Below are positions 26,318 to 36,273 of a stretch of 64,000 nt of DNA, piece by piece; positions within the stretch are counted from its first letter, which is position 1, and each line of letters opens with the position of its first letter. Below the pieces are notes generated by a model. It worked only from the letters and a program-made list of their open reading frames with translations. It was not told where the DNA came from and did not search any database. The translations under genes and the position numbers were made by a program. Source of the DNA: VMCP01 sp964645755 (lineage in GTDB: Bacteria; Bacteroidota; Bacteroidia; NS11-12g; UBA955); the NCBI GenBank assembly GCA_964645755.1, contig CAZYBT010000003.1, forward strand, positions 10,066 to 74,065, written 5' to 3'.

Positions 26318-29254
26318 CTAATCAATTACAAATTTAGAAACAAATTTAATGCCATTTTCATAAGACCCCTGAATGAAATAAAGTCCACTTTGACGCTCAA
26401 CCAATTGTATTTGCATGGCTTTAGATTGATGATTCTGCTCAAAATTAAAGTTAACTCGGCGTCCTGCAGCATCAGAAATCTCGATGTACGAAACTTTGCT
26501 TGGGGTTTGGATTGTGAAAGTACCTAAATTCGGATTTGGATAAACGGCAATGCTTTGGATTTTTACATTCCAAATACCGCTTGGACCAAAATATTGAACG
26601 TATTGTGTAGTATCGGATGTACAACCGAATTCACTTTCATTTTTCACCTCAAAATGAAGTATCCCAGTATCTGATACCCTGAATTTCAAAATTGAATCAT
26701 TTGAAGCGAATGGCTTTGTCCAAACCGCATGATTCCCCTTGGGCCATTGCGCATTCGGATAAACTCTTAATTCAATAGTATCTCCAGGGTAAACAGCAGT
26801 TCCGGTCACTTGAATTTTCAACTTTTTAGGTAAATTGTAAAACCCAATCGATTTACTCGATGAATCGATGCATCCATCTAAGGTGACCGCGATATATTTT
26901 ATCAATGAATTTTTTGAGATACTCGTAGATCTTTGAACTGAATAAAGACTGTCTTTAGTTCCAATTCGCACCTTCCAAGTATGTTGATTAGATGAATCCA
27001 TTGCACTTAGATTATATGTCCCTCCAAAACAAATCATAGTATCTGGATTTACAGCGAATTGAGCATTGGGAGCACTAAAAACTGTGAAGGTGTCGAAAAA
27101 CAATGCATTACAAAGATTGGAATCTGTGATAAAATGCGCACGTCTGTATGAACCCGAAGATTTGGCGATGTGATAAATTGAATCTGATTTAGAAACCGTA
27201 TCTGCACCAATGATCCAAATATTTTGACCATGAGATTGAGATTTCATTATAAGGGGCTGACCCAAGCATACAGATTTAGCACTTACAAACATTGGTTTCG
27301 CAGTTGGCAGTTGAAAAATGGTAAATTTCACTGAATCAACATACAAACAAGCAGAATCAGTTAGCAAACTCATGAGAACAACATTTTTTCCGGGTTTAAA
27401 TTTATTTTTAAACGAAACAGAAGTGTCTGAGTTCAAGACCCCATTTACATACCATGAACGTTTGTAAGGTGGTGTATTGCCAAATTTAAGTTCAGCTACA
27501 ATCACTGAATCTGACTCACAAGCTGTTTTAGTTGAAGTGATTGCCAACGCTTTAGCCGCAACATTTACACTAACTTCGGTATATTCTCTGGCGCCGTATT
27601 GCCACCAAGATCCAGAAGCCGATGTCATCAGTTTCAATGGGCGGATCGAATAATAATGAGCTCCAGTAGAAGCCTTTTTCGAAAAAGAGGTATCTGTACC
27701 AACTACCCTAGCAATCAATTTCCATGCACCAGAAATTTTTTCTTCAATGATCACCGAGTCAATGGCATCTGAGTGTAAATCCCAACGGAATCTCACCAAA
27801 TCTGTGCATTTGGCAATAGCTTTTGCGTGATTTAACGATGGCAAAGGATACAACGTAAGTGTAGGATCGCCCATCAACGCAGTGTGAACTCCACTTTGAA
27901 ATGCTGCCGCATTATAAAAATAATAAGAATTAACCGATGTTAGCGTTGCTGATGCCAATGGAGAACCTAGGGCACATTCATGAAGCATCCAATAAGGTCT
28001 TCCGCTCCAAACATTTGCCAATCCCCAACCTTTACTTGCCAATGGCGCTCTTAACATGTTGTCGGTATTATCCCAATCGCCAAAATAACTTCCAAACATC
28101 ATGGTAAATGGATTGAGTAAACTGTCATTCACAAAATCAGCAGATGTTGACACTCCCGAACAACCCGTATAGGTTCCTGCCCCACATCCATAACTCAATA
28201 AATAAGATTGAGATGACATGGATGTTCTATAATCTCTTTCAAAAACAGAATCCTTAAATTGCGGAGAGAAATTTCTAAATCCACCTGAAGCAAAAGCTTC
28301 GGAACTAAAATATCCGAAGTTGTCGTCGATTAATCCACGCGATACCGCTTTATGTATTCCCTTTCTGAAATTCAAGTCTTTGGTTAAATAACGATTCAAG
28401 AGCATGGTATCATTGCCAAATGAATTCATGTTGTACAAATCCACCCTTCCAACAGGAATTTGAGCGTATTGAATGGCACTTAATGATGTTCCTATTGGAT
28501 TTACCCTTGAAATATCAAATTTTCCGTCGCCTGGAGTATTCTGGTTTCTTGAATATGCAGCTTGCGTGTTGTTAACCGAATTGTCTGTCCAATTTGAGTA
28601 AAAATTACCATAATATAAGTCAGCAGGCCATGCCCCTGTATGTTCCAAGTGCCCATCAGGCCTATAATTCCCGCTGTAAGGCACCGGAATATGACCGAGT
28701 AAAAAAACACATTTTACATTTTGAGAATCGGCAATCCATTGATTTTTAATCCAACTTTTAATTTGATGAACAGAATCTGACCTTAAGGCCGATTTGGAAA
28801 TAACGGTCCATCCTTCCCTAGAAAGCTGATCTTTAAATTCAGACAGTTTATTTTTCAGAGGGACAATGTAGTTGGAATCGATGATCAGTAAAACCTTACC
28901 GAGATTTGTTTTTGCAGGTATTTTTTGTCCCACCAAAGCATATCCATTACCGTAGAAACTGTATTTTGTCGATTTTTTAGCAACACGATATTCAACGGGT
29001 TTATTTCCACTAAAGTATGCATCGAAATATGTATTGGTAGTACCAGAAACGGAATCGAGAAGCAACCAATCCACCTTTGCATTGCTTCGCTTGTAGATAT
29101 AGTATTTTGTTGCGCTGGCATCAGGTTTCCAATTGATATTCACACCAGATGTTTTCAATTCAACATATATTTCAACTGCAACATCACGGGCTGTTTGAGC
29201 TTGAATGAAAGAAAAACTAAAAAATCCAAGAATCAAGAGGAGAATTTTTTTCAT
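26318..29254 (-). CDS. Large T9SS-secreted protein with C25-peptidase-like region
   Basis: 978 residues from MKKILLLILGFFSFSFIQAQ, a signal peptide; the frame opens 27 bp upstream but without a signal. A fibronectin-III-like segment (about 20-110) is followed by a region resembling the gingipain (C25) fold (about 125-510; VKCVFLLGHIPVPYSG, LLSYGCGAGTYTGC, GVHTALMGDPTLTLYPLP). The expected catalytic His and Cys blocks are not recognisable, so peptidase activity is doubtful. PKD-like stretches follow, and the end is a type IX secretion sorting domain (IAVYPNPNLGTFTIQTP, SGLYFIQGSYENGIKFVSKF). It is probably surface-exposed or released. Target unknown. Confidence 0.8.
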   Translation of the reverse strand: MKKILLLILGFFSFSFIQAQTARDVAVEIYVELKTSGVNINWKPDASATKYYIYKRSNAKVDWLLLDSVSGTTNTYFDAYFSGNKPVEYRVAKKSTKYSFYGNGYALVGQKIPAKTNLGKVLLIIDSNYIVPLKNKLSEFKDQLSREGWTVISKSALRSDSVHQIKSWIKNQWIADSQNVKCVFLLGHIPVPYSGNYRPDGHLEHTGAWPADLYYGNFYSNWTDNSVNNTQAAYSRNQNTPGDGKFDISRVNPIGTSLSAIQYAQIPVGRVDLYNMNSFGNDTMLLNRYLTKDLNFRKGIHKAVSRGLIDDNFGYFSSEAFASGGFRNFSPQFKDSVFERDYRTSMSSQSYLLSYGCGAGTYTGCSGVSTSADFVNDSLLNPFTMMFGSYFGDWDNTDNMLRAPLASKGWGLANVWSGRPYWMLHECALGSPLASATLTSVNSYYFYNAAAFQSGVHTALMGDPTLTLYPLPSLNHAKAIAKCTDLVRFRWDLHSDAIDSVIIEEKISGAWKLIARVVGTDTSFSKKASTGAHYYSIRPLKLMTSASGSWWQYGAREYTEVSVNVAAKALAITSTKTACESDSVIVAELKFGNTPPYKRSWYVNGVLNSDTSVSFKNKFKPGKNVVLMSLLTDSACLYVDSVKFTIFQLPTAKPMFVSAKSVCLGQPLIMKSQSHGQNIWIIGADTVSKSDSIYHIAKSSGSYRRAHFITDSNLCNALFFDTFTVFSAPNAQFAVNPDTMICFGGTYNLSAMDSSNQHTWKVRIGTKDSLYSVQRSTSISKNSLIKYIAVTLDGCIDSSSKSIGFYNLPKKLKIQVTGTAVYPGDTIELRVYPNAQWPKGNHAVWTKPFASNDSILKFRVSDTGILHFEVKNESEFGCTSDTTQYVQYFGPSGIWNVKIQSIAVYPNPNLGTFTIQTPSKVSYIEISDAAGRRVNFNFEQNHQSKAMQIQLVERQSGLYFIQGSYENGIKFVSKFVID

Positions 29255-29441
29255 ACGGTATATTTTGTGGTAAATATACAATTTTTATTTTGTAGCAAAG
29301 AGTTCGTAAATCATTGAAATGGGTATTTAAATCAATTTACTAACATCGAGATGATGTTAATTTAAAGGAAACCCAAGCAAGTTGACCAAAATTTAACAAT
29401 GCAATTACTTTCCGACAATTTTCAGGTAGTTATTTCACAAC

Positions 29442-31142
29442 ATGTCTTTCATTGAAAAAGAAGAAATCAAAAACTCACTCAATACACCCGTTTTAGCAAA
29501 CGATATCACCCTCAAATTAATTTCTGGAATTTTGGGTTGGTCAAAAGCAAATCGATTTTATAACAAGGTCAAAAGCTACAATATCCGGCAGTTCATTCAA
29601 GCGTATAAACGGAAATCCAAAATCAAACACATTGTCTCACAAGAACATCTCAAGAGAATTCCTTCAACTGGTTCTTTGCTTATAATTGCCAACCATCCAA
29701 CAGGAATTCCAGATGGAATATTGATTTTAGATCAAGTATTAAAAATCAGAAAAGATGTTAAAATCATTGCCAACCAATTAACTTATAAAGTAGACCCCTT
29801 AAAACCTTTTACCATTCCAGTTGATCCATATGAAAATGGAGATTCGGTAAGACAAAATGCACTACAAATTCGAAATATTTTCGATTGGCTTAACGAAGGA
29901 CATTGCATTATATTATTTCCTGCTGGAGATGTTGCAAATTACAATTTCAAGGAAAAATGTGTGGACGAACAATTTTGGCATTCAACCGCAAGAAAAATCA
30001 TATTAAAACACAAAGGTGCCATATTACCTTGGGCCATACAAGGGAAAAATAGCCAGTTGTTTTATCAACTTGGCAAATTTCACCCGTCAATCAAATCCGC
30101 ATTACTCCCAAGAGAAGGTTTGAAAGTGCGCCGAAAACCCATTTACTCTCACATTGGATTTCCAGTTAAAATTAACGGCAGTGAAACACTGCTGAACGAT
30201 TTAGAAACGAAAATTAGGTTATTCTGCTCCTTGAACCTGAAAGAAATCAACCGTCAATCGGGTACCAAAAATGTCAATTTCCCCAATTTTGCGGATGTTA
30301 TTGGGACTACTGATTCACAAAAAATCAATGCAGAAGTGGAAAAATGCACCAATATTTTTGCTGAAAAAGGGAGTTTAAAAGTGATCTTAACCACAAAAAA
30401 GGAATCTCCCAATATTGTAAATGAAATAGGCAGATTAAGGGAAATCACTTTCAGAAGTGTGGGTGAAGGATCGGGAAAAGCAATTGACTTAGATGATCAC
30501 GACAATTACTTTGAACACCTCGTTTTGTGGGACAAAGAAAGCATGACAATTGCAGGGGCTTACAGATTAGGAAATGGCGATAAATTGTCGAAAATTGCAG
30601 GTTACACGTCTATCATTCATGAATTTTATGCCCCCAATGAGCAGAATCGAAAAATCATCAACAAATCTTTAATTTTAGGAAGGGCATTCATTTGCAAAGA
30701 ATATCAGCAAAAACCATTTTCGTTGTTTTTGTTATGGCAGGGAATATTTGGCTATTTAAAGAAAAATGAATCGCTAGAATTCATCATTGGACAAACCAGT
30801 ATTCCAAATACATTCCATGAATTTTCGAAAAAAATCATGGTTGACTTTCTCCAAAAAAAACACAGCCACGCTTTGAATAATCAACACTTTAAAGCATTTA
30901 ACCAATTTGAATCATTGAGAATCCCGCTGATCGACAGATTCATTGAAAACGCTGAACCAAGCGACTTCAAAAGAATTGATGATTTGGTGCAAAATATTGA
31001 ACCAAATGGACAAAAAATTCCAATTTTATTCAAGAGATATATTGAACAACGTGCACAAGTTATTGGTGTGAATATTGACCCTGATTTTCAAAATTCAATA
31101 GATGTGTTGATGATCATGGAAGTTGAAAGAAATCCCTTCTGA
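29442..31142 (+). CDS. OlsF-like bifunctional aminolipid acyltransferase
   Basis: 566 residues in two parts. The N-terminal part (about 1-270) is a PlsC/hemolysin-like acyltransferase with ANHPTGIPDG (the histidine-aspartate motif) and LFPAGDVANYNFKEK. The C-terminal part (about 300-500) is a GNAT-type domain with REITFRSVGEGSGKAIDLDD, VLWDKESMTIAGAYRLG and FYAPNEQNRKIINKSLILGR, the pattern of the OlsB-like N-acyltransferase. In OlsF of Flavobacterium and Serratia this fusion makes ornithine lipid in two steps, N-acylation by the C-terminal domain and O-acylation by the N-terminal domain. Glycine rather than ornithine is a possible head group. It stands alone. Confidence 0.85.
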   Translation: MSFIEKEEIKNSLNTPVLANDITLKLISGILGWSKANRFYNKVKSYNIRQFIQAYKRKSKIKHIVSQEHLKRIPSTGSLLIIANHPTGIPDGILILDQVLKIRKDVKIIANQLTYKVDPLKPFTIPVDPYENGDSVRQNALQIRNIFDWLNEGHCIILFPAGDVANYNFKEKCVDEQFWHSTARKIILKHKGAILPWAIQGKNSQLFYQLGKFHPSIKSALLPREGLKVRRKPIYSHIGFPVKINGSETLLNDLETKIRLFCSLNLKEINRQSGTKNVNFPNFADVIGTTDSQKINAEVEKCTNIFAEKGSLKVILTTKKESPNIVNEIGRLREITFRSVGEGSGKAIDLDDHDNYFEHLVLWDKESMTIAGAYRLGNGDKLSKIAGYTSIIHEFYAPNEQNRKIINKSLILGRAFICKEYQQKPFSLFLLWQGIFGYLKKNESLEFIIGQTSIPNTFHEFSKKIMVDFLQKKHSHALNNQHFKAFNQFESLRIPLIDRFIENAEPSDFKRIDDLVQNIEPNGQKIPILFKRYIEQRAQVIGVNIDPDFQNSIDVLMIMEVERNPF

Positions 31143-31184
31143 TTTTACACAAAAAAATCTTAGTTTAAATTGGACGAAAAGATG

Positions 31185-31192
31185 TAAATTTG
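31185..31192 (+). promoter_or_regulatory. Candidate -7 box TAAATTTG
   Basis: A perfect match to the Bacteroidota TAnnTTTG -7 element lies 26 bp before the ATG of the large adhesin-like gene. No clear TTG -33 element is at the usual distance. Confidence 0.4.
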
Positions 31193-31217
31193 GATTCTTA
31201 TTTAGCTTTCAAATTAA

Positions 31218-34200
31218 ATGTCTTTAAAAAGGACCTTTTTCCTAATAATCATTTTTATTTCAAATTTATTTGAAACTGGAAAACTATTTGCCCAACAGCA
31301 CACCATTTCATCCTTTAATCCCACGAGTGCAGTTGCTGGTCAATTAATTACAATAACAGGCACAAATTTTTCGAGTATCACAGGAATAACGGTTGGTGGC
31401 ACAACTGCAAGCAGTTATACTGTGGCCTCGGCTACCACCATCACCCTCACCATTCCCAGCGGTGCTTCCACAGGTGAAATTGTGATTTCAAAGACTGGAC
31501 AAACAGACGCTTCAAAAGCAGGATTTGTTTTCATTACACCTGTAACACAACTGTATACAGATTTTGGTGGATATTGGACATCATCGGCGAGTAATATCAA
31601 TTCAACTTATCCCAATAATTCGCATAACTTACTGGCATTTGAATACGATGGAACCATTTATTCCACTGGAGTCTCAAATTCAACACTCACCTCAAATTCA
31701 GTTACATTTACCACACGGCAGTGGCAATCTCTACCTGTAAACAACATTGCCGGTTCAAACACAAATTCGGTGATAGTGTATGCTACATTGGCCGACGGAA
31801 GTAGTACGTGTAACAATCCCTCAAAAACCATTAAAGATGTATTGATTGACGGTACGCGAGGATTAAATATCGGCACCGGTATTGCGAATTTTGATGCAGA
31901 TTTGGAATTTAATGTATCTTCGATAGATGCAACTAAAATTTCTGATAGCGAACCAGATATTTTAATTACCCAAGTTGCAGACCCAAGTTCGAATACTTTC
32001 GACACCTATAAATTTGTAACAACCAGTGGGGCTACTGTAGGAAATTCAATTGTGGCAACAGTGAACCAATTGACTTCGATTGGCACGTATTACATTGATG
32101 TATATTCACTTACTAACAAATCTGTTTCTAATAATTTAGCGACAACCAACACTTGCTCATCCACAAATACAACGCGTCCAATTCGTTTATTGGCATTAAA
32201 ATTATCAGATTTTGGAATCACCAGTAGCAACGCGTCAAACGTAGATCGATTGATCATTACACCAGGTGGAACTGCCGATTATGCGTTTATTGGATACAAT
32301 AATGCTTCTTTTGTAATTCCCGCTCCCTCAGTAACCTCACAGCCAACATCTACTGTTGTTTGCGCTGGTTCAGGAAATAGCACAACCTTTTCCGTAAGCG
32401 TAACTTCAACAGGCACAACAACTTATCAGTGGAAAAAAAATGGCAACAACATCTCTGGTGCCACTTCTAGTTCGTACACAATCAATAACATTAGTTCTGC
32501 AGATGCAGGTGAATACAAAGTTGAAATCACCAACAGCTCTGGTAGCGTTTTATCTGATCCCGCCTATTTGAATACCTATATTTCCGTACAACCAGAAAGC
32601 AAAACCACTTGTATCAACTCAGCAACAACGCTTTCAATCACAGCAGCTGGAAATAATCCAACATTTCAATGGTATTCAAATACCACAAATTCAAGTACAG
32701 GTGGCACAGCCATTTCAGGTGCAACAGCAACGAATTATAGTCCATCCGTTAGCTCAACTGGAACGTATTATTATTATTGTGTTGTAAAATCGTCTGGTGC
32801 AGCGTCTTCTTGTAGCACAGACATTACTTCAACAGTGGTTTCAGTAGAAGTGAGTCCACTTTCAGTAGGGGGAACCATCACAGGATCGGCTTCAGTTTGT
32901 GAAGGAACAAACTCGACAACATTGTCTTTGACTGGTCAAACGGGGACAGTCACCAAATGGCAAAGTTCAAGCAGCAGCTCTTTCACAACGTCAACAGACA
33001 TTGCTTCAACCTCTACATCCTTAACCAGAACGAACATTAATACCACCACTTATTACCGAGCTGTGATTACAAGTGGCGCTTGTGCCTCAGAAAATTCAGG
33101 ATTTGGATCTATTTCGGTTAAAAATACTTATACATGGACAGGTGCAAGTAGCACCGCTTTCAATACGGCTTCAAATTGGCAACTGGGCTGTGTTCCAATC
33201 TCAGGATCCAATATTTCATTTGCGAGCAGTCCAACAGATAAATGCCTACTCGGTTCCAATGTAACACTCGGGAATATTACCATCAATGGCAATAGCAACA
33301 AACACATATTGGATTTAAATTCTTACACCTTAACTGTGCAGGGAAGTATTACGGCGTTGGGCAGTAACATGGAAGCAAGCAATTCTAGTTCAACTTTGAA
33401 AATGCAAGGATCCAGCTCCCAAACAATCCCTGAATTTTTATTCATTAACAATACCATAGCGAATTTAACCATTAACAATTCTTCTGGTGTAACATTGGGT
33501 GGGCCAACCAACCTCACGCACAAATTAACAATGAGTGCAGGCACTCTCTATACCAACGATTATCTAACGTTTAAGAGTAACGCATCTACAACAGCCATGG
33601 TAGATCAAATTACTTATTCGAACGCAATAAGCGGCAATGTAACAGTAGAAAAATACTTCCCTGCAAAAAGGGCCTACCGATTGGTTTCGGCTCCAATTAC
33701 ATCAACAACGAGCATCAAAGCAAATTGGCAGGAAGGTGTAAACAATACCAGTATTCTCAACTACCCAAACAATAATTATGATCCAAATCCTGGATTTGGA
33801 ACACATATCGCCGGGTCTACATCCGGGGCAAACGGATTCGATGCCACCCAAACCGGAAATCCTTCGCTTTTCATTTACAACAACACAACCCAGAATTGGA
33901 GTAGTATTTCAAATACCAACTCGAATACCCTTACAGCAGGAAATCCATACAGATTAATGGTCAGAGGAAGTCGATCAGTGAATATTAATCAACCCGATAA
34001 TAACCCAACTCCAACAAGCACAACATTAAGGAGTACTGGAACATTATCAACCGGCAGTATTTCAGTTTCAGGACTCAGCAGCACTGCTGGTGCAAATAAT
34101 TTTGTAGGGAATCCATATCAATGTGCCGTAGATATGAACACATTGTTAAATGCATCTACAAATCTCAACAAAACGTATTATTATGTTTGGGACCCTTCAT

Positions 34201-35120
34201 TAAATACCCGGGGTGCATATGCAACCGTAAATGTTACCACAAACTCCAATGCACAAAACTCAAGTGCGCATAAGTATTTACAACCAGGACAAAGTTGTTT
34301 CTTACTTACGAGTACTTCACCAACAGCTACACCAAGTTTCACTTTCACCGAAGCTTCAAAATATGCAAGTGTTTTAAACACCGCTTACTTCTATGAAATT
34401 CCTAATGAAGATGAAAATCAAATAAGAATTGGTCTAGATTCTCGTGACTCTAATTTCCTAGCGGATGCAACATTGATCAATTTCAACAACTTATATCAGT
34501 TCAAGAATAACGACAAACATGCCCCTAAAGTTTTCAATCTCGATGAAACTTTGGCAACAAATCTTCACGGTTGGAAGCTCGCAGTTCAATGTCGAAATAT
34601 CCCTTCTTCAAAAGAAGTAATTCCAATTTTTATTGATAAATATAGAAGCACAAATTATCAATTAAATCTTGATATCAAGGGACTTGAATTCACTGAAATC
34701 AGGTTGTTCGACAAATTTTCAAACACACATATTTCTCCCAAAAACAACTCTCTGCAATATCAATTTAATGTAGATAAGAACAACCCAAAATCCATCGATA
34801 CATCACGATTTGAAATCCACATAAACGGCACAATTGAATTCCAAACTAACAATACAAAATCTTTGGATCAATCAGCATTCGTTGTTATAAATCCTACGAA
34901 TAACAACCAATTAAAGTTGATTCCCAATGAATTAATCAATGGTGTTTTCACGGTGTATCTTTTTGATATAGCGGGCAAACAAATATTTAGAGAAACATTG
35001 GCTCAAAAAGCTCAAAATTATATCGAAATTTCTTTGCCTCAACATATTTCAGGTGGTAGTTACGTAATGAAGATTGAATACAATCAAGGAATCAGTTACC
35101 ACCAAATTACAATAGAGTAA
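31218..35120 (+). CDS. Large T9SS-secreted adhesin-like protein (IPT/TIG and Ig-like domains)
   Basis: 1300 residues, rich in Ser, Thr and Asn. A signal peptide (about 1-26, ending KLFAQ) precedes an IPT/TIG domain (about 28-105, SSFNPTSAVAGQLITITGTN). Three Ig-like segments follow at about 372-455 (YQWKKNGNNISG, SSADAGEYKVEITNSSGS), 455-545 and 550-635. A region with TYTWTGASSTAFNTASNWQL and NITINGNSNKHILDL suggests a short beta-helical or lattice repeat. KYFPAKRAYRLVSAPI and SFVGNPYQCAVDM-type blocks are common in Bacteroidota secreted proteins. A type A T9SS sorting domain ends it (GVFTVYLFDIAGKQIF, GGSYVMKIEYNQGIS). Likely a surface adhesin. Confidence 0.85.
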   Translation: MSLKRTFFLIIIFISNLFETGKLFAQQHTISSFNPTSAVAGQLITITGTNFSSITGITVGGTTASSYTVASATTITLTIPSGASTGEIVISKTGQTDASKAGFVFITPVTQLYTDFGGYWTSSASNINSTYPNNSHNLLAFEYDGTIYSTGVSNSTLTSNSVTFTTRQWQSLPVNNIAGSNTNSVIVYATLADGSSTCNNPSKTIKDVLIDGTRGLNIGTGIANFDADLEFNVSSIDATKISDSEPDILITQVADPSSNTFDTYKFVTTSGATVGNSIVATVNQLTSIGTYYIDVYSLTNKSVSNNLATTNTCSSTNTTRPIRLLALKLSDFGITSSNASNVDRLIITPGGTADYAFIGYNNASFVIPAPSVTSQPTSTVVCAGSGNSTTFSVSVTSTGTTTYQWKKNGNNISGATSSSYTINNISSADAGEYKVEITNSSGSVLSDPAYLNTYISVQPESKTTCINSATTLSITAAGNNPTFQWYSNTTNSSTGGTAISGATATNYSPSVSSTGTYYYYCVVKSSGAASSCSTDITSTVVSVEVSPLSVGGTITGSASVCEGTNSTTLSLTGQTGTVTKWQSSSSSSFTTSTDIASTSTSLTRTNINTTTYYRAVITSGACASENSGFGSISVKNTYTWTGASSTAFNTASNWQLGCVPISGSNISFASSPTDKCLLGSNVTLGNITINGNSNKHILDLNSYTLTVQGSITALGSNMEASNSSSTLKMQGSSSQTIPEFLFINNTIANLTINNSSGVTLGGPTNLTHKLTMSAGTLYTNDYLTFKSNASTTAMVDQITYSNAISGNVTVEKYFPAKRAYRLVSAPITSTTSIKANWQEGVNNTSILNYPNNNYDPNPGFGTHIAGSTSGANGFDATQTGNPSLFIYNNTTQNWSSISNTNSNTLTAGNPYRLMVRGSRSVNINQPDNNPTPTSTTLRSTGTLSTGSISVSGLSSTAGANNFVGNPYQCAVDMNTLLNASTNLNKTYYYVWDPSLNTRGAYATVNVTTNSNAQNSSAHKYLQPGQSCFLLTSTSPTATPSFTFTEASKYASVLNTAYFYEIPNEDENQIRIGLDSRDSNFLADATLINFNNLYQFKNNDKHAPKVFNLDETLATNLHGWKLAVQCRNIPSSKEVIPIFIDKYRSTNYQLNLDIKGLEFTEIRLFDKFSNTHISPKNNSLQYQFNVDKNNPKSIDTSRFEIHINGTIEFQTNNTKSLDQSAFVVINPTNNNQLKLIPNELINGVFTVYLFDIAGKQIFRETLAQKAQNYIEISLPQHISGGSYVMKIEYNQGISYHQITIE

Positions 35121-35211
35121 ACTACCAATAATTTGGTAATTTACAACGATTTAGAAATTATTCTATGTAACCAAAACATTTTTTTTCATATATTCGTTTA
35201 AATTTATTTTT

Positions 35212-35517
35212 ATGAAAAAAATCACATTCCTTGCCGTATTGTTATTTGCTGGTTCTGCTGCATTTGCGCAAACAGCAAATCCAGCTAAATCAAAAACAGC
35301 TGCTCAAACTGTTCAAACTGAGGGTTCAAAACAAAAAGCCAACGAGATTAAAAAGTCAACAGGCACTAACCCTATCGGAAAAAATCAAACGAGCTCAGGC
35401 GCCACAACAACCAATGGTAAAAATGGCAGCACTGCATCTAAGCCAGCACCAGTAAAATCAACTCAGGTAAAAGCAACTATCAAAAATGCTGATAAAGGCG
35501 CGAATACTGAAAAATAA
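35212..35517 (+). CDS. Small secreted low-complexity protein
   Basis: 101 residues with a signal peptide (MKKITFLAVLLFAGSAAFAQ) and a mature region made almost entirely of Lys, Thr, Ala, Asn, Ser and Gln (for example STGTNPIGKNQTSSGATTTN). No aromatic residues, cysteines or domains are visible, so it is probably disordered and positively charged. It lies 91 bp after the large secreted protein on the same strand, and ends at a bidirectional terminator. Such small basic secreted proteins are frequent in this phylum, and I do not recognise a function. Confidence 0.75.
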   Translation: MKKITFLAVLLFAGSAAFAQTANPAKSKTAAQTVQTEGSKQKANEIKKSTGTNPIGKNQTSSGATTTNGKNGSTASKPAPVKSTQVKATIKNADKGANTEK

Positions 35518-35534
35518 ACAACAACAATAACCAT

Positions 35535-35574
35535 AAAAAACAAAAAGGGGAATTTATTCCCCTTTTTGTTTTTT
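35535..35574. terminator. Bidirectional terminator overlapping a coding end
   Basis: Arms 35535-35553 and 35556-35574 form a 19-bp perfect stem with a GGGG/CCCC core and A/T runs on both sides. It serves the convergent secreted-protein gene on the plus strand. Its right arm also encodes the last residues and stop codon of the minus-strand gene. Confidence 0.88.
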
Positions 35575-36201
35575 TACCGAATCCTTCAATTGAACCGGGA
35601 AAGCAATTTTACCTTTAATGGTATTTGGATTTTCGGGTTGAATATACACAACTGTATCACCCATAAGTTCATGAGGTGGTTCTACACCACCCATAACAAT
35701 ATTTTCTGGCATTCCAGTAAGAGTTTCAACAATTTCGCCCTGGATTTTCTCTACCGGTCTACTCTTTAAACCATTTTCTTTATTGTCATTTATTTGAGTA
35801 TCCTGTTTGATGACTGTAGTCCCGGGAATAGTAGTATCCTTCAACGCGACCTTCCCCTGAACAGATTCATCGCCACATGAGACAACCACAAATCCCAAGC
35901 TTACAACCAATAGCCACAAAAATCGTTGAACCCCATTTTGCATTTGATAATAGGAAATTTCAGGAACCTCTATTTTCTTGGGAACTATAACTTTTTCAGC
36001 AGCAAATCGACCACATAAATTTCCAGATCCTTCTTGTTTCCTATTTGAAAAATAATCGAAAAGTTGCTCGTCGCTGAATTGAGTGAAATCTACTACAACT
36101 TTGCTACATACACCACAAAAACGACCCTTTTCAACAGATGACATTTGATCCCAATTCTCATGACATGGATCATTGATTTGAATGTTTAACTTGCTTTTCA
36201 T
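35554..36201 (-). CDS. Membrane protein with N-terminal cysteine-rich Bacteroidota domain
   Basis: 215 residues. The N-terminal part (1-70) shows the block NDPCHENWDQMSSVEKGRFC then GVCSKVVVDFTQFSDEQLFD and NLCGRF, a Cys-rich, probably metal-binding, module seen in Bacteroidota at the start of membrane proteins including some TonB-like ones. One transmembrane helix follows at about 93-108 (RFLWLLVVSLGFVVVSCG), then a periplasmic tail of about 105 residues with no recognised domain. The 3' end lies inside the stem of the terminator at 35535-35574. Divergent from the GT-C glycosyltransferase gene upstream. Function unknown. Confidence 0.75.
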   Translation of the reverse strand: MKSKLNIQINDPCHENWDQMSSVEKGRFCGVCSKVVVDFTQFSDEQLFDYFSNRKQEGSGNLCGRFAAEKVIVPKKIEVPEISYYQMQNGVQRFLWLLVVSLGFVVVSCGDESVQGKVALKDTTIPGTTVIKQDTQINDNKENGLKSRPVEKIQGEIVETLTGMPENIVMGGVEPPHELMGDTVVYIQPENPNTIKGKIAFPVQLKDSVKKQKGE

Positions 36202-36273
36202 ATGGTTAAATACCTATAGACAGCAAAAGGTAAATGATGTTCTCTCATTTTTTCAGTAATATTGCATAAACCC

